A DNA stretch of 64,000 bases from contig CALWLW010000001.1 in the NCBI GenBank assembly GCA_944381625.1, forward strand, positions 372,001 through 436,000, written 5' to 3'. This document shows, piece by piece, positions 24,586-35,400 of this stretch; within the stretch, counting starts at the first letter, position 1, and each line of letters opens with the position of its first letter. The DNA is from an uncultured Lachnoclostridium sp. Lineage in GTDB: Bacteria > Bacillota > Clostridia > Lachnospirales > Lachnospiraceae. The position numbers were made by a program, and so were the translations under genes. Below the pieces are notes generated by a model. It saw nothing but the letters and a program-made list of their open reading frames with translations. It had not been told where the DNA came from and made no database searches.

Positions 24586-26454
24586 CTATCTATCAGTCTG
24601 GCTGAATTCCAGATCTATCCCTTCCAGATAACCCAGCGCGTCCTCCCTGAGCAGGACATCGCCCTTTTCATTCTTCACCGCCGCGCTGCCGGTGCGTTCC
24701 AGCGTCAGCTCCCGCACCCGTTCCACCGCGTCCAGCGCTTCCAGCGCCGAAAACAGCTTCCCGCAGGATACCGCGGCTCCAAAAGGTTCCTTCACCCGGT
24801 CGTAATCGATCAGGTCTCTCAGGCAGGCTTCCACCTGCTTTCTCGCCCCGGGCGTATCGTCCCTGAGGCTGATCCTGCCATGCACCGTGATCCCCACATA
24901 GGAAGGCTCTTCCACGGTCACTTTGGTGTTCAAAAGCCGGTACGGCTCCATATAGTCCTCGATGCGTTTTCTGTAAGCGGAGCTGAGGCGGGCCCTCTTC
25001 TCCCGGCTGTAAGGCTTCACCACCACCGCCACCTCGCCGTCGCCCCGGACCCTTCCGGTGATATTTCCATAGATCCAGCCCGGGATCACATGCACCTTTT
25101 CTATCATCAGTCCCGGCGTCCTGCCGATGATCTCCTCATAATCCGCCGCTGAAGCCATCCGCTGCTGGGCGAACAGCTCTTCCTCCATGCGGGCGATCAT
25201 CTCCCGGACCGTTTCCCTGCTCCTGCCGCCGGCCGCCGGTTCCGGATTGTACACCCGGCAGGGCAGGCTTTCTTCTGTGTCCGGAGCACAGATTCTGCCC
25301 GCAAGCACGTTGCCGTGCTCATACAGGGACAGAGTGAGCCCCGTCACATACACCGGGCATTTCTGCGGGGGCACCGCCCCGTGTATCCCGTCGCCGAACC
25401 GGACAGTCCGCGCGTCCCCGTCGAAAGCGAACACCCGGTCCCGGTAGCCGGCCTGATCCAGATGCTCCGTACAGTCCCAGTATTCAAATGTCCCCTCCGC
25501 CGTCTCCAGCGCCAGGGAAAAATGATAGATATCGGGGTAATCGAATAAAAGCTCCTGACCGGCGCAGCCGTCCGTCGTACCAATGTGCAGCTCCGGAAGG
25601 ATCTCGCCTTTCCGGCATACGGTCTTCTTCTGTACCACGCCCAGAGGATTCACATAGATCATGCCCACGCCCGGCAGTTCGTCATAAGCGTCTTCCTTCA
25701 GGACACAGCGCAGATAATACGCCTGCCCCATGCCCGCCGGATGGCGCATGGGCTCCATCCGGCACACGTCCTTCACGCATATCACGCCGCTCTTTAAGAA
25801 CCCGCAGGTTCCGTCCTCCACGTCTGCGCCGCGCCATCCGTCCCCGTCCCAGGCTTCCCAGTCAAGTCCGCACAGGCTGAAATCCTCATGGAACGGATTG
25901 CGCCGGTCGTTTTTCTCCACGGACACGTACAGCCGGTCGCCATTTCCCAGCGGCTTTTCAAATCCCAGGTACAAAACCGAAGACTCCCTGAAATCCCGGG
26001 CGAACGCGGCGGCATACTCCCCGTCCGTCCCGGCAAAAGCGGTCAGGTCCGCGGCCGTCCCGTCCGTCTCGCTGATAAAAGAGCAGAACCGGTTCACCGT
26101 CCCCTGATAATCCTCTTCCGTCTCAAACGGGATATCGTCCGCCAGAAAACGCGTCCCCGCGGGGATCCTCAGTCCTTCCGCCTCCCCGTCCAGGACCAGA
26201 TATCCCCTGGCCGCCCGGGCGGGCCGGGGTTCGATCCCAAGAAGCTTCAGATATTTCTCCACATGCACGTCGCCTGTGGCGTTCAGATAGTAATTCAGCA
26301 TATCCGTCAGCCAGGCGTAAGTCTGCAATACGGTGATGCCCGGGTCATGGCTGTTAAAATCCGTCCACTCGTCCGTCATGGCCGGGACCCGGCTGACCGC
26401 CCTCTGAATGATCTGCTCATAGGATAGGTCGTCCAGTTTTGGTACCTTTAACAT
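24586..26454 (-). CDS. Baseplate J/gp6-like wedge protein (Cis11/12 type)
   Basis: This 622-aa protein begins with DDLSYEQIIQRAVSRVPAMT and then WTDFNSHDPGITVLQTYAWL, the hallmark of the baseplate assembly family (TIGR02243/gp6-like) in eCIS and related tails. A beta-rich middle is followed by a J-like C-terminal part (REMIARMEEELFAQQRMASA, MIEKVHVIPGW, VEACLRDLIDYDRV). It forms the baseplate wedge that triggers sheath contraction. It overlaps the upstream baseplate gene by 7 bases, so the two are translationally coupled. Confidence 0.88.
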   Translation of the reverse strand: MLKVPKLDDLSYEQIIQRAVSRVPAMTDEWTDFNSHDPGITVLQTYAWLTDMLNYYLNATGDVHVEKYLKLLGIEPRPARAARGYLVLDGEAEGLRIPAGTRFLADDIPFETEEDYQGTVNRFCSFISETDGTAADLTAFAGTDGEYAAAFARDFRESSVLYLGFEKPLGNGDRLYVSVEKNDRRNPFHEDFSLCGLDWEAWDGDGWRGADVEDGTCGFLKSGVICVKDVCRMEPMRHPAGMGQAYYLRCVLKEDAYDELPGVGMIYVNPLGVVQKKTVCRKGEILPELHIGTTDGCAGQELLFDYPDIYHFSLALETAEGTFEYWDCTEHLDQAGYRDRVFAFDGDARTVRFGDGIHGAVPPQKCPVYVTGLTLSLYEHGNVLAGRICAPDTEESLPCRVYNPEPAAGGRSRETVREMIARMEEELFAQQRMASAADYEEIIGRTPGLMIEKVHVIPGWIYGNITGRVRGDGEVAVVVKPYSREKRARLSSAYRKRIEDYMEPYRLLNTKVTVEEPSYVGITVHGRISLRDDTPGARKQVEACLRDLIDYDRVKEPFGAAVSCGKLFSALEALDAVERVRELTLERTGSAAVKNEKGDVLLREDALGYLEGIDLEFSQTDR

Positions 26455-29306
26455 TCGCTCACCTCGATATAAACCATATGTTCCCCATTCACCGCCATCA
26501 GGAACGGATTCTGCACAGTTTCATAAAATTCATCCGTCACCGTCACTTCCCTGCCGTCCATCTGCGCCGTCATCACCAGCTTGGAGACGGTACAGCCGGG
26601 GATCCCGGCGCGGAGCCTTGCCGACAACTGGGAAGCTCTGGGCAGTTCTCCGATCTCCCAGCCTCTGCCTCCCATACCGCCTTTCAACGGGTCGATAAAT
26701 TCTTCGATCAGGTCCTGGGCCCTCTGCTGCATGTCGTAGGCCTGGTCCAGTTCCTCTTTCTCCAGCCATACCCTCACGCTGAACCGCACAAAATGGGGCT
26801 GTATCAGAATCAGTTCCCTGCCGGCGGGCGCCAGGGCGCTGTCACTTGTCAGGCGCTCCCGGATCTCTTTTTTGATCTCTGAGAATACGTGCGCCCCCTT
26901 CTCATATTCTTCAATCAGGATGGCGATGGTCACGCAGCCGGTCTTTTCCTTCCCTTCCGCGTCCACATGGTTGCAGCATTTTACCTTCCGCACCCCGTAG
27001 GAGATCTGGGCGATCATGTCGAAGAAATCCCTCTTCGTCACCGCCCGGTTCCTGGTCCTCAGCATTCCCGCAGACATGCGTTTCACCGATTGTTCCGTAT
27101 AGCCGTCATATCCTCCGTAAGTGGGGAACGGATTGTCCACGCCGGAAATATACCGGATGGCCGTCCCCATCACCCGGATGGCTCCCGCGGGCAGGTTCGC
27201 TTTCACGCCGCTGTAATTGCAGTGGGACACCCGGATCTGGGGGCCTTCGTCGGGAATCTGGAAATTCACGAAGGTATTTTTTCGGAAATGCAGCACGCCG
27301 TCCGCCATATCCAGAAGATATGTGCGTCCGCCTTCATAGGCTCTGCCCGCCTTCTTCCACGGCACCCACGCCGTCCCGTTCTCCCCTCTTTCCAGGACCT
27401 CCACCGAAGCCCTCAAAAGGTTCTGCTGGGAGAGCTGGATATCCAGTTCATCCTCCATGCTGTCCAGGTAAAATTCCTCCGTGACCGTATTCACGTTGAC
27501 CACCCTGGCCATATTAGGATAGACGCCGCGGATCAACGGCAGCGCGTACTCCGGATTTTCCTTATTATAATTGATGAAGCGGATAAAATACCCCTCTTTC
27601 CCGAACATGGTCCTGCGCTCCATATCCTTTGGGATCACCAGCAGCATATTTCCGGAGCCGCAGAAACCCTCCGTGTGATCGGCCACCCTCACCGGGACAA
27701 ACCCCCGGCCGGACCAGTATTCCACCTGGAAATTCACAGGCCGGTCGCTGTAATTCTCGATATCAAAATACAGGCTGAACGGGGTGCCCCATATGGGAGC
27801 GTCGAACCCCAGGTACATGGTCCTGCGTCCGTGTTCCGTCTGACGGAACAGGCTGGTGCTTCCGCCTTCCTTCAGATCCCTTGTCACATTTTTTTCATCG
27901 AAATTATTCCTGCTCAGAGCATAGTCGGCTCCCTGCTTCTCTTCCATGTAAGAATAAGAAAGCTCCAGTGCGCTGATCAGGGGACAGCGGTACACAGCCG
28001 GCATCTTGTAGATATTTTCCGCCTGCAGAAGCCTTGCGCGGATACGTCCTTCCCTGCGGCCCTCTTCATAGGCCGCCATATCGGAGGGACAGATAAAGTC
28101 CAGACTGATCTCCCCTTCCGCGGAACCGTTGAACATGGCGTTCACATGCTCCTCTTTGAAAAGGCGCTTCCAGCCCACGTCGCTTAAATATTCCCAGCAG
28201 ACGTAGTCCGCCCCCACCTCCGCCGAACGGACGGACAGCGGTTTTTTCGGCTTTTTCATGATTGCCTTGTATTCCGTATCCATCTCCGGCATCTCCAGAA
28301 GCTCTTCATGGATCCGGTAATCCAGGCGGAAGCTGATCTGTACTCTGGCTCCTTTTCTGCTGAGGGCTTCTCTGTCGTCAAAGGCGAATCCGCTGTAAAG
28401 CCCCAATGGCTTTCCAAAAGGATAGAAAGCGCCCGCACTCTCGTCCACACCGTTCACATAGACCTCTTCCGGGATGATATGCTCCTTTTCAAAAGCGGCT
28501 TCCACCGTATCCACATAAAAAGCCGGCATCTGCCCCACGCAGGTGAGGACCAGACTGTAGCACTCCCGCTGTCCCACCATGGCTTTCCTGGGCGCATACC
28601 CTTCCATTCGGATCCGTATATGGCCATCCTCTGTCTCAACCGCAAACCCTGTCTGTTCTTTTCCTTCCGGCTCCAGCATGGACCAGCGGACCTGATCCGA
28701 CGCCAGATACAAAAGGAGGGCGTCCTGATCCCCTTCTCCGGCCGCTTTCACAAAAAGCTTCAGGTCTAAATCCCTGACCTGGTCGAAAAACTGGTCAAAG
28801 CACAGGTAAAGCCTATGCTCCGCCCGGTTCTCTCCCCGGGTACCAAACGCGGTAAACGACGCGTTCTCTCCTGCTTTGCACTCATGGACCACGATCCGGT
28901 CCTCCTCCCGGTCCGTCACCGCCGCCAGGATCAGATTCGCGTCCGTCACCGTCAGACCGTGCTCCGTCTCAAAGACCACATCTCCTACCTCCGGGACCTG
29001 CGCCATGGTCCTGGTTCCTCTGGGAACCGGCACCATACCCTCGTATCCTTTCACCGGCTGGAACTGCACATATCCTTTGGATGCGCAGACCGGCTCTTTC
29101 ATAAGCGGTTCAAACAGATTCAGGTACTGAATATAATGTTTGTCCAGCACCCTGGCGTAACGCTCCGAACATTCCTCCAGCATGCTCCCGCACAGATCGG
29201 TCATGACGGACCCGGGATCGCTTCCCCCATGCTCGTAGGCGAACTCCGGAGCATAGGAAGCCATCATCTTTTGCAGTTTTTCATATGTATTCTCAGTCAT
29301 ATGCAT
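26448..29306 (-). CDS. Large baseplate J-like wedge protein (Cis12 type)
   Basis: This 952-aa protein has the same architecture as its neighbour but is longer: an N-terminal YAPEFAYEHGGSDPGSVMTD segment with an ECSERYARVLDKHYIQYLNL helix, several beta domains, and a C-terminal J-like region (RNRAVTKRDFFDMIAQISYG, CVTIAILIEEYEKGAHVF, VRVWLEKEELDQ). It probably corresponds to gp7/Afp12 in the T4/AFP baseplate, with the 622-aa protein as gp6/Afp11. It starts ATG 29306 behind GGAGGAAAGG. Confidence 0.85.
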   Translation of the reverse strand: MHMTENTYEKLQKMMASYAPEFAYEHGGSDPGSVMTDLCGSMLEECSERYARVLDKHYIQYLNLFEPLMKEPVCASKGYVQFQPVKGYEGMVPVPRGTRTMAQVPEVGDVVFETEHGLTVTDANLILAAVTDREEDRIVVHECKAGENASFTAFGTRGENRAEHRLYLCFDQFFDQVRDLDLKLFVKAAGEGDQDALLLYLASDQVRWSMLEPEGKEQTGFAVETEDGHIRIRMEGYAPRKAMVGQRECYSLVLTCVGQMPAFYVDTVEAAFEKEHIIPEEVYVNGVDESAGAFYPFGKPLGLYSGFAFDDREALSRKGARVQISFRLDYRIHEELLEMPEMDTEYKAIMKKPKKPLSVRSAEVGADYVCWEYLSDVGWKRLFKEEHVNAMFNGSAEGEISLDFICPSDMAAYEEGRREGRIRARLLQAENIYKMPAVYRCPLISALELSYSYMEEKQGADYALSRNNFDEKNVTRDLKEGGSTSLFRQTEHGRRTMYLGFDAPIWGTPFSLYFDIENYSDRPVNFQVEYWSGRGFVPVRVADHTEGFCGSGNMLLVIPKDMERRTMFGKEGYFIRFINYNKENPEYALPLIRGVYPNMARVVNVNTVTEEFYLDSMEDELDIQLSQQNLLRASVEVLERGENGTAWVPWKKAGRAYEGGRTYLLDMADGVLHFRKNTFVNFQIPDEGPQIRVSHCNYSGVKANLPAGAIRVMGTAIRYISGVDNPFPTYGGYDGYTEQSVKRMSAGMLRTRNRAVTKRDFFDMIAQISYGVRKVKCCNHVDAEGKEKTGCVTIAILIEEYEKGAHVFSEIKKEIRERLTSDSALAPAGRELILIQPHFVRFSVRVWLEKEELDQAYDMQQRAQDLIEEFIDPLKGGMGGRGWEIGELPRASQLSARLRAGIPGCTVSKLVMTAQMDGREVTVTDEFYETVQNPFLMAVNGEHMVYIEVSEC

Positions 29307-29327
29307 TCCTTCCTTTCCTCCGGCCCG

Positions 29328-29741
29328 CTACAGTTCCCCGATTCCCTCCTCTAAATAGTACGGAAATACCAGGTTGTTGGGATTGTTGGTGGCCCGCACC
29401 GTATACTGGATATTCAGGTAAACTTTCCCTTCTCCGCTTCTGCTTCTGTCCATGTCCACTTTCACACCCCGCACCCGCGGCTCGTATTTTGTAAGGGCGT
29501 CCTCCACTTCGCGGATGATCTTGACTTCAAAGGAAGCATCCGGAAGGTCGAACACATATTCCTGCAGATTGCACCCAAAATCCGGGAGCATGGCCCGCTC
29601 TTTTTTTCTCGTCATTAAGATAATATAGATGGACTGGCGGATGTCTTCTTCATCCTCCGTCATCTCAAAATGGCCCGTGGCCGGGTCGATCCTGGGCGGA
29701 AATGCGAATCCGCGCCCTAAAAATGCCTTTGCCCTGTCCAT
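29328..29741 (-). CDS. GPW/gp25-like baseplate protein (Cis9)
   Basis: This small baseplate wedge protein nucleates sheath polymerisation. The LGRGFAFPPRIDPATGHFEM start, EDEEDIRQSIYIILMTRKKE with RAMLPDFGCNLQEYVF, and VDMDRSRSGEGKVYLNIQYT are typical of gp25/TssE-like proteins. I chose the ATG at 29741 (137 aa, MDRAKAFLG) with GGGAGA ahead, rather than the ATG at 29771. It lies between the spike genes and the large baseplate genes, the normal CIS order. Confidence 0.92.
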   Translation of the reverse strand: MDRAKAFLGRGFAFPPRIDPATGHFEMTEDEEDIRQSIYIILMTRKKERAMLPDFGCNLQEYVFDLPDASFEVKIIREVEDALTKYEPRVRGVKVDMDRSRSGEGKVYLNIQYTVRATNNPNNLVFPYYLEEGIGEL

Positions 29742-29803
29742 ATGTCTCCCGCCTTTCCCGGATGCCTTCAAAACCGCGCTTCATCCTGCGCTTTTGACGC
29801 CCG

Positions 29804-30583
29804 TCAATTTACCTGTACAATGGCGCCTTTCAACGCCAGCGGCCCCGACGCCTGCACGTTCACCTGCGCCTGCCCTTTCATATCCACCTGCGCCCCCTCC
29901 AGCTTCATGGCCGCGGAAGCCTTCAGCCCGATCTCATTGTCGGCGGATGCTGATATCTTGGTCCCTTTCAGCTTGATCTCCCCGCCGTTTCCGTCCATGG
30001 AAAGCTCCGTGCTTCCCGCCTTCAGGCTGATTTTCTTGTCCGCCTGCACGGAAACCGCGCCGTTTTTATAATCCAGCTCCAGAGTGTTTTTGCCGTCTTT
30101 ATCCGAAATCCTCACACACTCCTTCTCATCATCCGCAACGATGACATGGCCCTTGGGCGTGGTGAGCGTGATGTTCTCCTTGCCCTCCTCCTCCGTGATG
30201 AGGATATCCAGGCCGCCTTTTGTCTTCAGGCGCTTTTTCAGGTTCTTGTCGTCGAAACTGTCGTTCACCACGGCGGCGCCTTCAGGATACAGGCTCCCCA
30301 GGAGGAAGGGCCTTTTCAGGCTTCCGCCGATAAAGCCCACCAGCACCGTCTCGTCGATCTCCGGCACCCAGTAGAAACCGTACTCATTTCCCGTATAGGG
30401 GGCGATCAGGCGCACCCATTCGCACATATTTTTCCCTGTCTCCCAGACCGTGAACTCCACCTTCACCATGCCTTTGAAATCCGGGTTATTGTTCTCCACC
30501 ACGGTTCCCTGGACAAAGCCGGGCACCTGCTGGCTGTCATAGCGTTCATTCTCATTCTGGAGCAAATCGGTTATGGAATTCAC
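29804..30583 (-). CDS. gp5/baseplate-V-like spike protein, C-terminal half of a split VgrG
   Basis: This 259-aa protein has an OB-fold (VQGTVVENNNPDFKGMVKVE, YGFYWVPEIDETVLVGFIGG, followed by RPFLLGSLY) and then a beta-helix-like C-terminal repeat region (GAVSVQADKKISLKAGSTEL, IKLKGTKISASADNEIGLKA and similar), the VgrG/gp5 needle. No lysozyme domain is present. It overlaps the gp27-like gene by ATGA (30580-30583), so the hub and needle are made from coupled genes rather than one Cis8/VgrG chain. The PAAR-like protein at 39132-39524 probably caps this needle. Confidence 0.9.
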   Translation of the reverse strand: MNSITDLLQNENERYDSQQVPGFVQGTVVENNNPDFKGMVKVEFTVWETGKNMCEWVRLIAPYTGNEYGFYWVPEIDETVLVGFIGGSLKRPFLLGSLYPEGAAVVNDSFDDKNLKKRLKTKGGLDILITEEEGKENITLTTPKGHVIVADDEKECVRISDKDGKNTLELDYKNGAVSVQADKKISLKAGSTELSMDGNGGEIKLKGTKISASADNEIGLKASAAMKLEGAQVDMKGQAQVNVQASGPLALKGAIVQVN

Positions 30584-31677
30584 AGACTGTCCACCTCCGC
30601 TTTCAGGAATGTGCGGTATCCGTCCCCGTCTATCACGTGGCGCACATACGTTATATAGTATTTCCGGTTCATCCTGGAGGACAGCTTATCCAGCGTGACA
30701 TATCTGCCCGGCGAAAGCTCCGGGATGCCCACGCACTCGCACTCCAGCGTACCGAACCGGGAAAGCCCCGCGTCCAGACGCGTCTTCGCCCGGCCTTTCG
30801 CCTCTTCGCTGTCCTTGACCCCCGGCTCATAATACACCTGCCTGGAGTCCCCCATCAGCTTTTTGGGGGCGGAGCCGCTGCCGTAAGAGCCCGTGGGCGA
30901 CGCTTCCCCGCTGATCTGTCTGCCGCTGGAGGCGTCGATGCTGCGCACCTCGATCTTTTTCACCAGCTCCTGGCCCGACAGGGAGAATCTGGCGTTGATC
31001 AGGCCGGAACCCGGCGTGAGCGTCATGATGGGCGTCGTCACCTTGCGGCGCTTCCGGAAATATGCTTTTCCCTGTATGATGAAAAACTCAAACCCATGTT
31101 TGGAGGCCTGTTCCACGATCAGGTCGTAATCGGACATCATGTGGCTGCGCAGGGGCACCTCCTCCTCGGCGCACGCGTCCAGCTCCTTCCCCGACAGATA
31201 GCTGGACACCGGCGTATCGGAGAGGATTGCCGACACCACGCCGTCCGCGCTCTTCTGGGTGAAAAATTCCATCCGGCGCGTCTTCATCAAAAGCCCTTTG
31301 GCGTCCATACACTCCACGAAAATATCGCAGCCCGCGCCGTCTGTGCCGAACCGGTACTCGATCCGGCTCACATAGCCCTTGAACACCAGCTCCAGGCGCA
31401 CGTAGCCCACCGAGACCTCCACCGTCTCACCCAGCTGGAGAATATCCACTTTGCTGGAAAAATCCGTATTCTCCTCCTCATACGCCCCTGTCACCAGGAA
31501 CGTGCACCCGGAGGCTTCAAAGCCGCTGGTCAGCTCCAGATCCAGCTCCTTCACATGAAGCTTTCCCCGGGACACCAGTTTCTCATTTCCCACCTTGATC
31601 TCCATGTCCGGCGCGCGGAAATCATAATATTTTCGTTCCAGTTCCGCATAGCTGGCAGTGCCGTTCATCATGTCCAT
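30580..31677 (-). CDS. gp27/late-control-D-like hub protein, N-terminal half of a split VgrG
   Basis: This 365-aa protein resembles the phage late control D/gp27 hub: an N-terminal beta-barrel domain (ELDLELTSGFEASGCTFLVT, EVSVGYVRLELVFKGYVSRI), a middle DGVVSAILSDTPVSSYLSG region with VPLRSHMMSDYDLIVEQASK and HGFEFFIIQGKAYF, and a second barrel at the end. It connects the tube to the needle in the baseplate centre. The ATGA overlap with the next gene supports equal expression of the two parts. Confidence 0.88.
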   Translation of the reverse strand: MDMMNGTASYAELERKYYDFRAPDMEIKVGNEKLVSRGKLHVKELDLELTSGFEASGCTFLVTGAYEEENTDFSSKVDILQLGETVEVSVGYVRLELVFKGYVSRIEYRFGTDGAGCDIFVECMDAKGLLMKTRRMEFFTQKSADGVVSAILSDTPVSSYLSGKELDACAEEEVPLRSHMMSDYDLIVEQASKHGFEFFIIQGKAYFRKRRKVTTPIMTLTPGSGLINARFSLSGQELVKKIEVRSIDASSGRQISGEASPTGSYGSGSAPKKLMGDSRQVYYEPGVKDSEEAKGRAKTRLDAGLSRFGTLECECVGIPELSPGRYVTLDKLSSRMNRKYYITYVRHVIDGDGYRTFLKAEVDSL

Positions 31678-31716
31678 ACGCCGCTCTCCGTTTCTGTCTT
31701 CACACCGTTTCTATCT

Positions 31717-32448
31717 TTACAGCGCCGGAACCTTCAGGCGCCTGGTATGGTCTACTTTCCGCGGGTTCAATATCCCGTTCTCCTGGGCGATCTCCTTCCA
31801 GCAGGAGGCGTCTCCGTACTCCGCGTCCGCCAGCATCCACAGTTCTTCCTTGGGACTCATCCTGCGGATCTTCGTCCGGTCCGGAGACTGCCTGGGGGAT
31901 GATTCCATGGTGTTCAAAAGACCTTCCTCTTCACCCAGAATGCTCATATCCATCTTCACCCGCACCGGATAGCCGCTGCGGTTGAACATCTGATAATTCA
32001 TGGACAGGGATTTCAAAATCCCCTTAAACTCCATCGCTCCCCATTTGAAGGTGATGCAGTTCTGGGTATGGGAATCCGGGGCCAGCTTCATCAGGTAGGC
32101 GATATCGTGGCAGATCTGGGACAGTTCTTTGTCGTCATTCAGATATTTGTGCAGCCCCTCCCCCGCTTTATAATCCGCCATATAGGTGGAGGTGTCCAGG
32201 ATCAGGCTGACACTTAATGTGGCAAGCTCTCCCTTGGAAACCTGCAGGTTCTCAGGATTGCTGTTCTCCCCGTTTCCTGTGGTATCTTTAGAGTCGCTTC
32301 CTCTGCTGATGGTATACTCGGTGGGGTTGAACTGCACCGTTATGGTGATCGATTCGTCCGTATTCAGGGGGTCGGGAAAGATCAGCGCTGCCCTGGTCAG
32401 AGGCCCGTCCCCATAGATCAGATTCTGTCTCTCATTTATCGAACTCAT
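31717..32448 (-). CDS. LysM-containing tail tube adaptor (Cis7)
   Basis: This 243-aa protein has a beta-rich N-terminal domain (AALIFPDPLNTDESITITVQ, FNPTEYTISRG) characteristic of the eCIS tube initiator Cis7 and a C-terminal LysM (KEELWMLADAEYGDASCWKE then IAQENGILNPRKV and RLKVPAL). It sits between tube and hub in the machine. Its ATG directly follows the stop of the 1062-aa gene (TAA-ATG), so the two are coupled. Confidence 0.92.
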   Translation of the reverse strand: MSSINERQNLIYGDGPLTRAALIFPDPLNTDESITITVQFNPTEYTISRGSDSKDTTGNGENSNPENLQVSKGELATLSVSLILDTSTYMADYKAGEGLHKYLNDDKELSQICHDIAYLMKLAPDSHTQNCITFKWGAMEFKGILKSLSMNYQMFNRSGYPVRVKMDMSILGEEEGLLNTMESSPRQSPDRTKIRRMSPKEELWMLADAEYGDASCWKEIAQENGILNPRKVDHTRRLKVPAL

Positions 32449-35400
32449 TTACCGAAGCCCTCTCCTTTCCCTCTCTGTCTTCAATCTGTCCTCCAGCCGC
32501 CGGTAGACCTGGTTCACGATCCTGCCCACGCTCTCGTCCAGCCTGGCGTCCATGGTTCGCTCGATCTGCTGGGCCAGCTGCATGCCGCTCTTCCCTTCCG
32601 TCAGCAGGGACGGCTGGCTGGAGATCACTTCTCTTACGATCTCCTGTTGGCGCTCCACCAGCTTTTCCTGGCGGATCACCGTCTTCTCCCGCTCCGTCCG
32701 AAGCTCGGTGACGATCTCCTCCACCTCTTTTTTCAGGCGGCGGTTCTCTCCCCGGTCTCCTTCCGGAACAGGCTCCTCCGCGTAGAGGATGGAGGCAGGC
32801 TCCCCGCGAAACGCCTGCGCTGCTTCCATCCTGACCCGCTGCAGCCTTCCGGCTGTCCTGTACTGGCCGGAGCCACGGGACACCCCTCCGCGGGACTGAT
32901 AGGCCCGCAGGGCCGTATCCAGCGCCGTCCTGGCTTCCTGAATGGAGATGCTGCCCTCCGCATAGCGCTCCAGTACCCTTCGGACCTGCTGGACGGCCAC
33001 CGTACGCGCCGCCGTATCCGGCAGCGGCCTGTCCCTGAAGGACACGTCGACTCTTTGCACCAGTTCCTCCGCATTCCTGACCTGGGTCTTACTGCTCTCC
33101 CGATTCTCAGGGACCGGAAAACCGGATGGCCCCGTCCCCTGCCCCGCAGAGACCGGAGCGCCGGATGACCCCGTCCCCTGCCCCGCAGAGGCCGGAGCGC
33201 CGGATGATCCCCTCCCCTGCCGGGATGAAAGAACTGTCTCCAGGATCTCGCGGCGGATACGCTCCGCCTCGTCCGGCGCATATTCCAGATCCACGGGATA
33301 TACCTGCCCGGAACCGGCGGATAACGGGACGCTGTCTGCCCGCGCAGAACCAGTGGGCTGCAGGACACTGCCTGCCCGCGCAGAACCAGTGGGCTGCAGG
33401 ACACTGCCTGTCGGCATCGTTCCGGCAGTCTCCTGTCCCGAAGGTTCCTGGCCCGAAAACAGCGGAAACAGGAACGGCTGAGCCGTCAAAACAGCGGCGG
33501 GAGGCAGGATGTTGTCTCCCTGCGCTCTCTGCGCCGTCCCGGCTGCCTCCTGTCTCAAAACCAACGGGCGCAGCGGCGGCTGAATCAACGCGGCGGCGGG
33601 AGTAAAATCACCAACCGCCTGCGCTGTCCTGCCGGACGATTCAGAACTGCCAGACGGTTCAGAACTGCCAGCTTCACCGGTTTCCACCCGGCCCTGGCTG
33701 CGCTGCATGGCGTCTCTGATCGCCTGGGGAACTGCTTCTGCCCGGTTCGTCCCTGTATGCTCAGGCGCAGGTTCTTCCGCTTCCAGATATACCAACGGCA
33801 CACCGTTCTCCATGCGGACCCGCATTCTCACGGGAGCGGTTTCCCTCATACTCTCCGTTTTCGGACGGAACATTTTCCCGTCCGCGCGCGCTTCCACATC
33901 CCGGATAAAATCCCTGCTGCGCTGTACTATCTCATCCCACAGCAGGCGCAGCGACTCTCCTTCCCGGACTTCTCCGCTGTCCCGGACAACATCTTCCTGC
34001 ACCTGTCCGGCAGCCTGCTCCCGGTCTGCGTCCGCCTGTGTCTGTCCGGCAGCCTGCTCCCGGCCTGTGTCCGCCTGTATCTGTCCGGCGGTCCGCTCAA
34101 AGCGGGCAGCTTCCTCTTCCTGACGGGCAGTTTCCCGGCGGGCCGCTTCCCTGGAATCTCCGTTCTCCGCCTCCCGCCGGGCGGCCTCTTTGCGCCTTTT
34201 GGTTTCTTCTTCCTGATGGGCGGCCTCTTCCTGCCTTCTGTTCTCTGCTTCCTGACGGGAAGCCTCTTCCCGTCTCCTGGACTCTGCTTCCCGGCGGGTG
34301 TCCTCTTCACTCTTTCTGGATTCCGTCTCCCGGCGGATCGTCTCTTCGCGCTTCCCTGACTCCGCTCCCCGGCGGGCGCTTTCTTCCTGCTCCGTCTGTT
34401 CCGGCGTCCGCGCGCCCTCCTCCAGATAATCCAGGCGCAGTGCGTCCCGGCGCTCCGACGGCGTATATCTCTTCCAATATTCTATATTTTGAAGCTGAAC
34501 TCTTGCTTCCTGAAGCGCCCGCTCCAATATCCCTGTACGTCCTTCCTGCGCCGTATACGGCAGGGGACTTCCCTGTCCGTTCCGGACGCCCGGTTCGGAG
34601 TATGAAACTGACACAGCGTCCTGAACAGCCGGTTCAAAATGGGAAGCCCTCCGGGTATCCCGAACAGTCTGTATGGATTCCTCAGAATGCAGGGCTGTCT
34701 CAGTGCCCTGGACGGATTCATTCCCACGCGGGGATGCCTGGGCGTCCTGGGCCGCGTCCTCCTGGCGCAGCCGCCGCTCCAACTCCAGGGAGAGCTGCGG
34801 CGTATTCTGGGACGTTCCTGGTTCCCCCATGGGCGCAGGCTCTTCCAGATAATCCATCTGAGCCGGTTCCAGACCCTCCGTCCTTACGCTCTGTTCCCGG
34901 ACAAGCTCATAGGACGTTCCCTGCGGAACCGCCATGTTCCCCGGCAAAAATGCACTGTCCCCCTGCGGGACTGCCGCCTGTCCTGGCAGAACAGGCATAC
35001 GCCCCGTCGAAGCTGTCATATACTCCGGCGGAACAACCGTGCGCTCCATGGGCGCGGCCGGGCGTCTTTCACGCCTCCTTGCGTCCCCATAAAAATGCTG
35101 GTGGACGTCCCTTCTATAATATTGATAATCCGCTGTGGCGTAGATACTGCTGTTATATATATTTTCAAGTTTCCGGAACAGAATGAGCTGTTCCTTCTTA
35201 TCTTCATTTTCGTCTGTCTGTGCCGGCAAAAGACGTTCCCTTAAAACCTCGATCTGCCGGAATCCGCCTTCTCTCATCAGGCTGCGGATCTCCGTGCTGA
35301 ATTCCCGCACAGTCCGCTCCCGGACTTCCGGCATCTGCGCCCGGACCGTCTTCTCGATCTGTCTCTCCAGGCTGGGATACAGATTCCGGCTGACCCGGCT

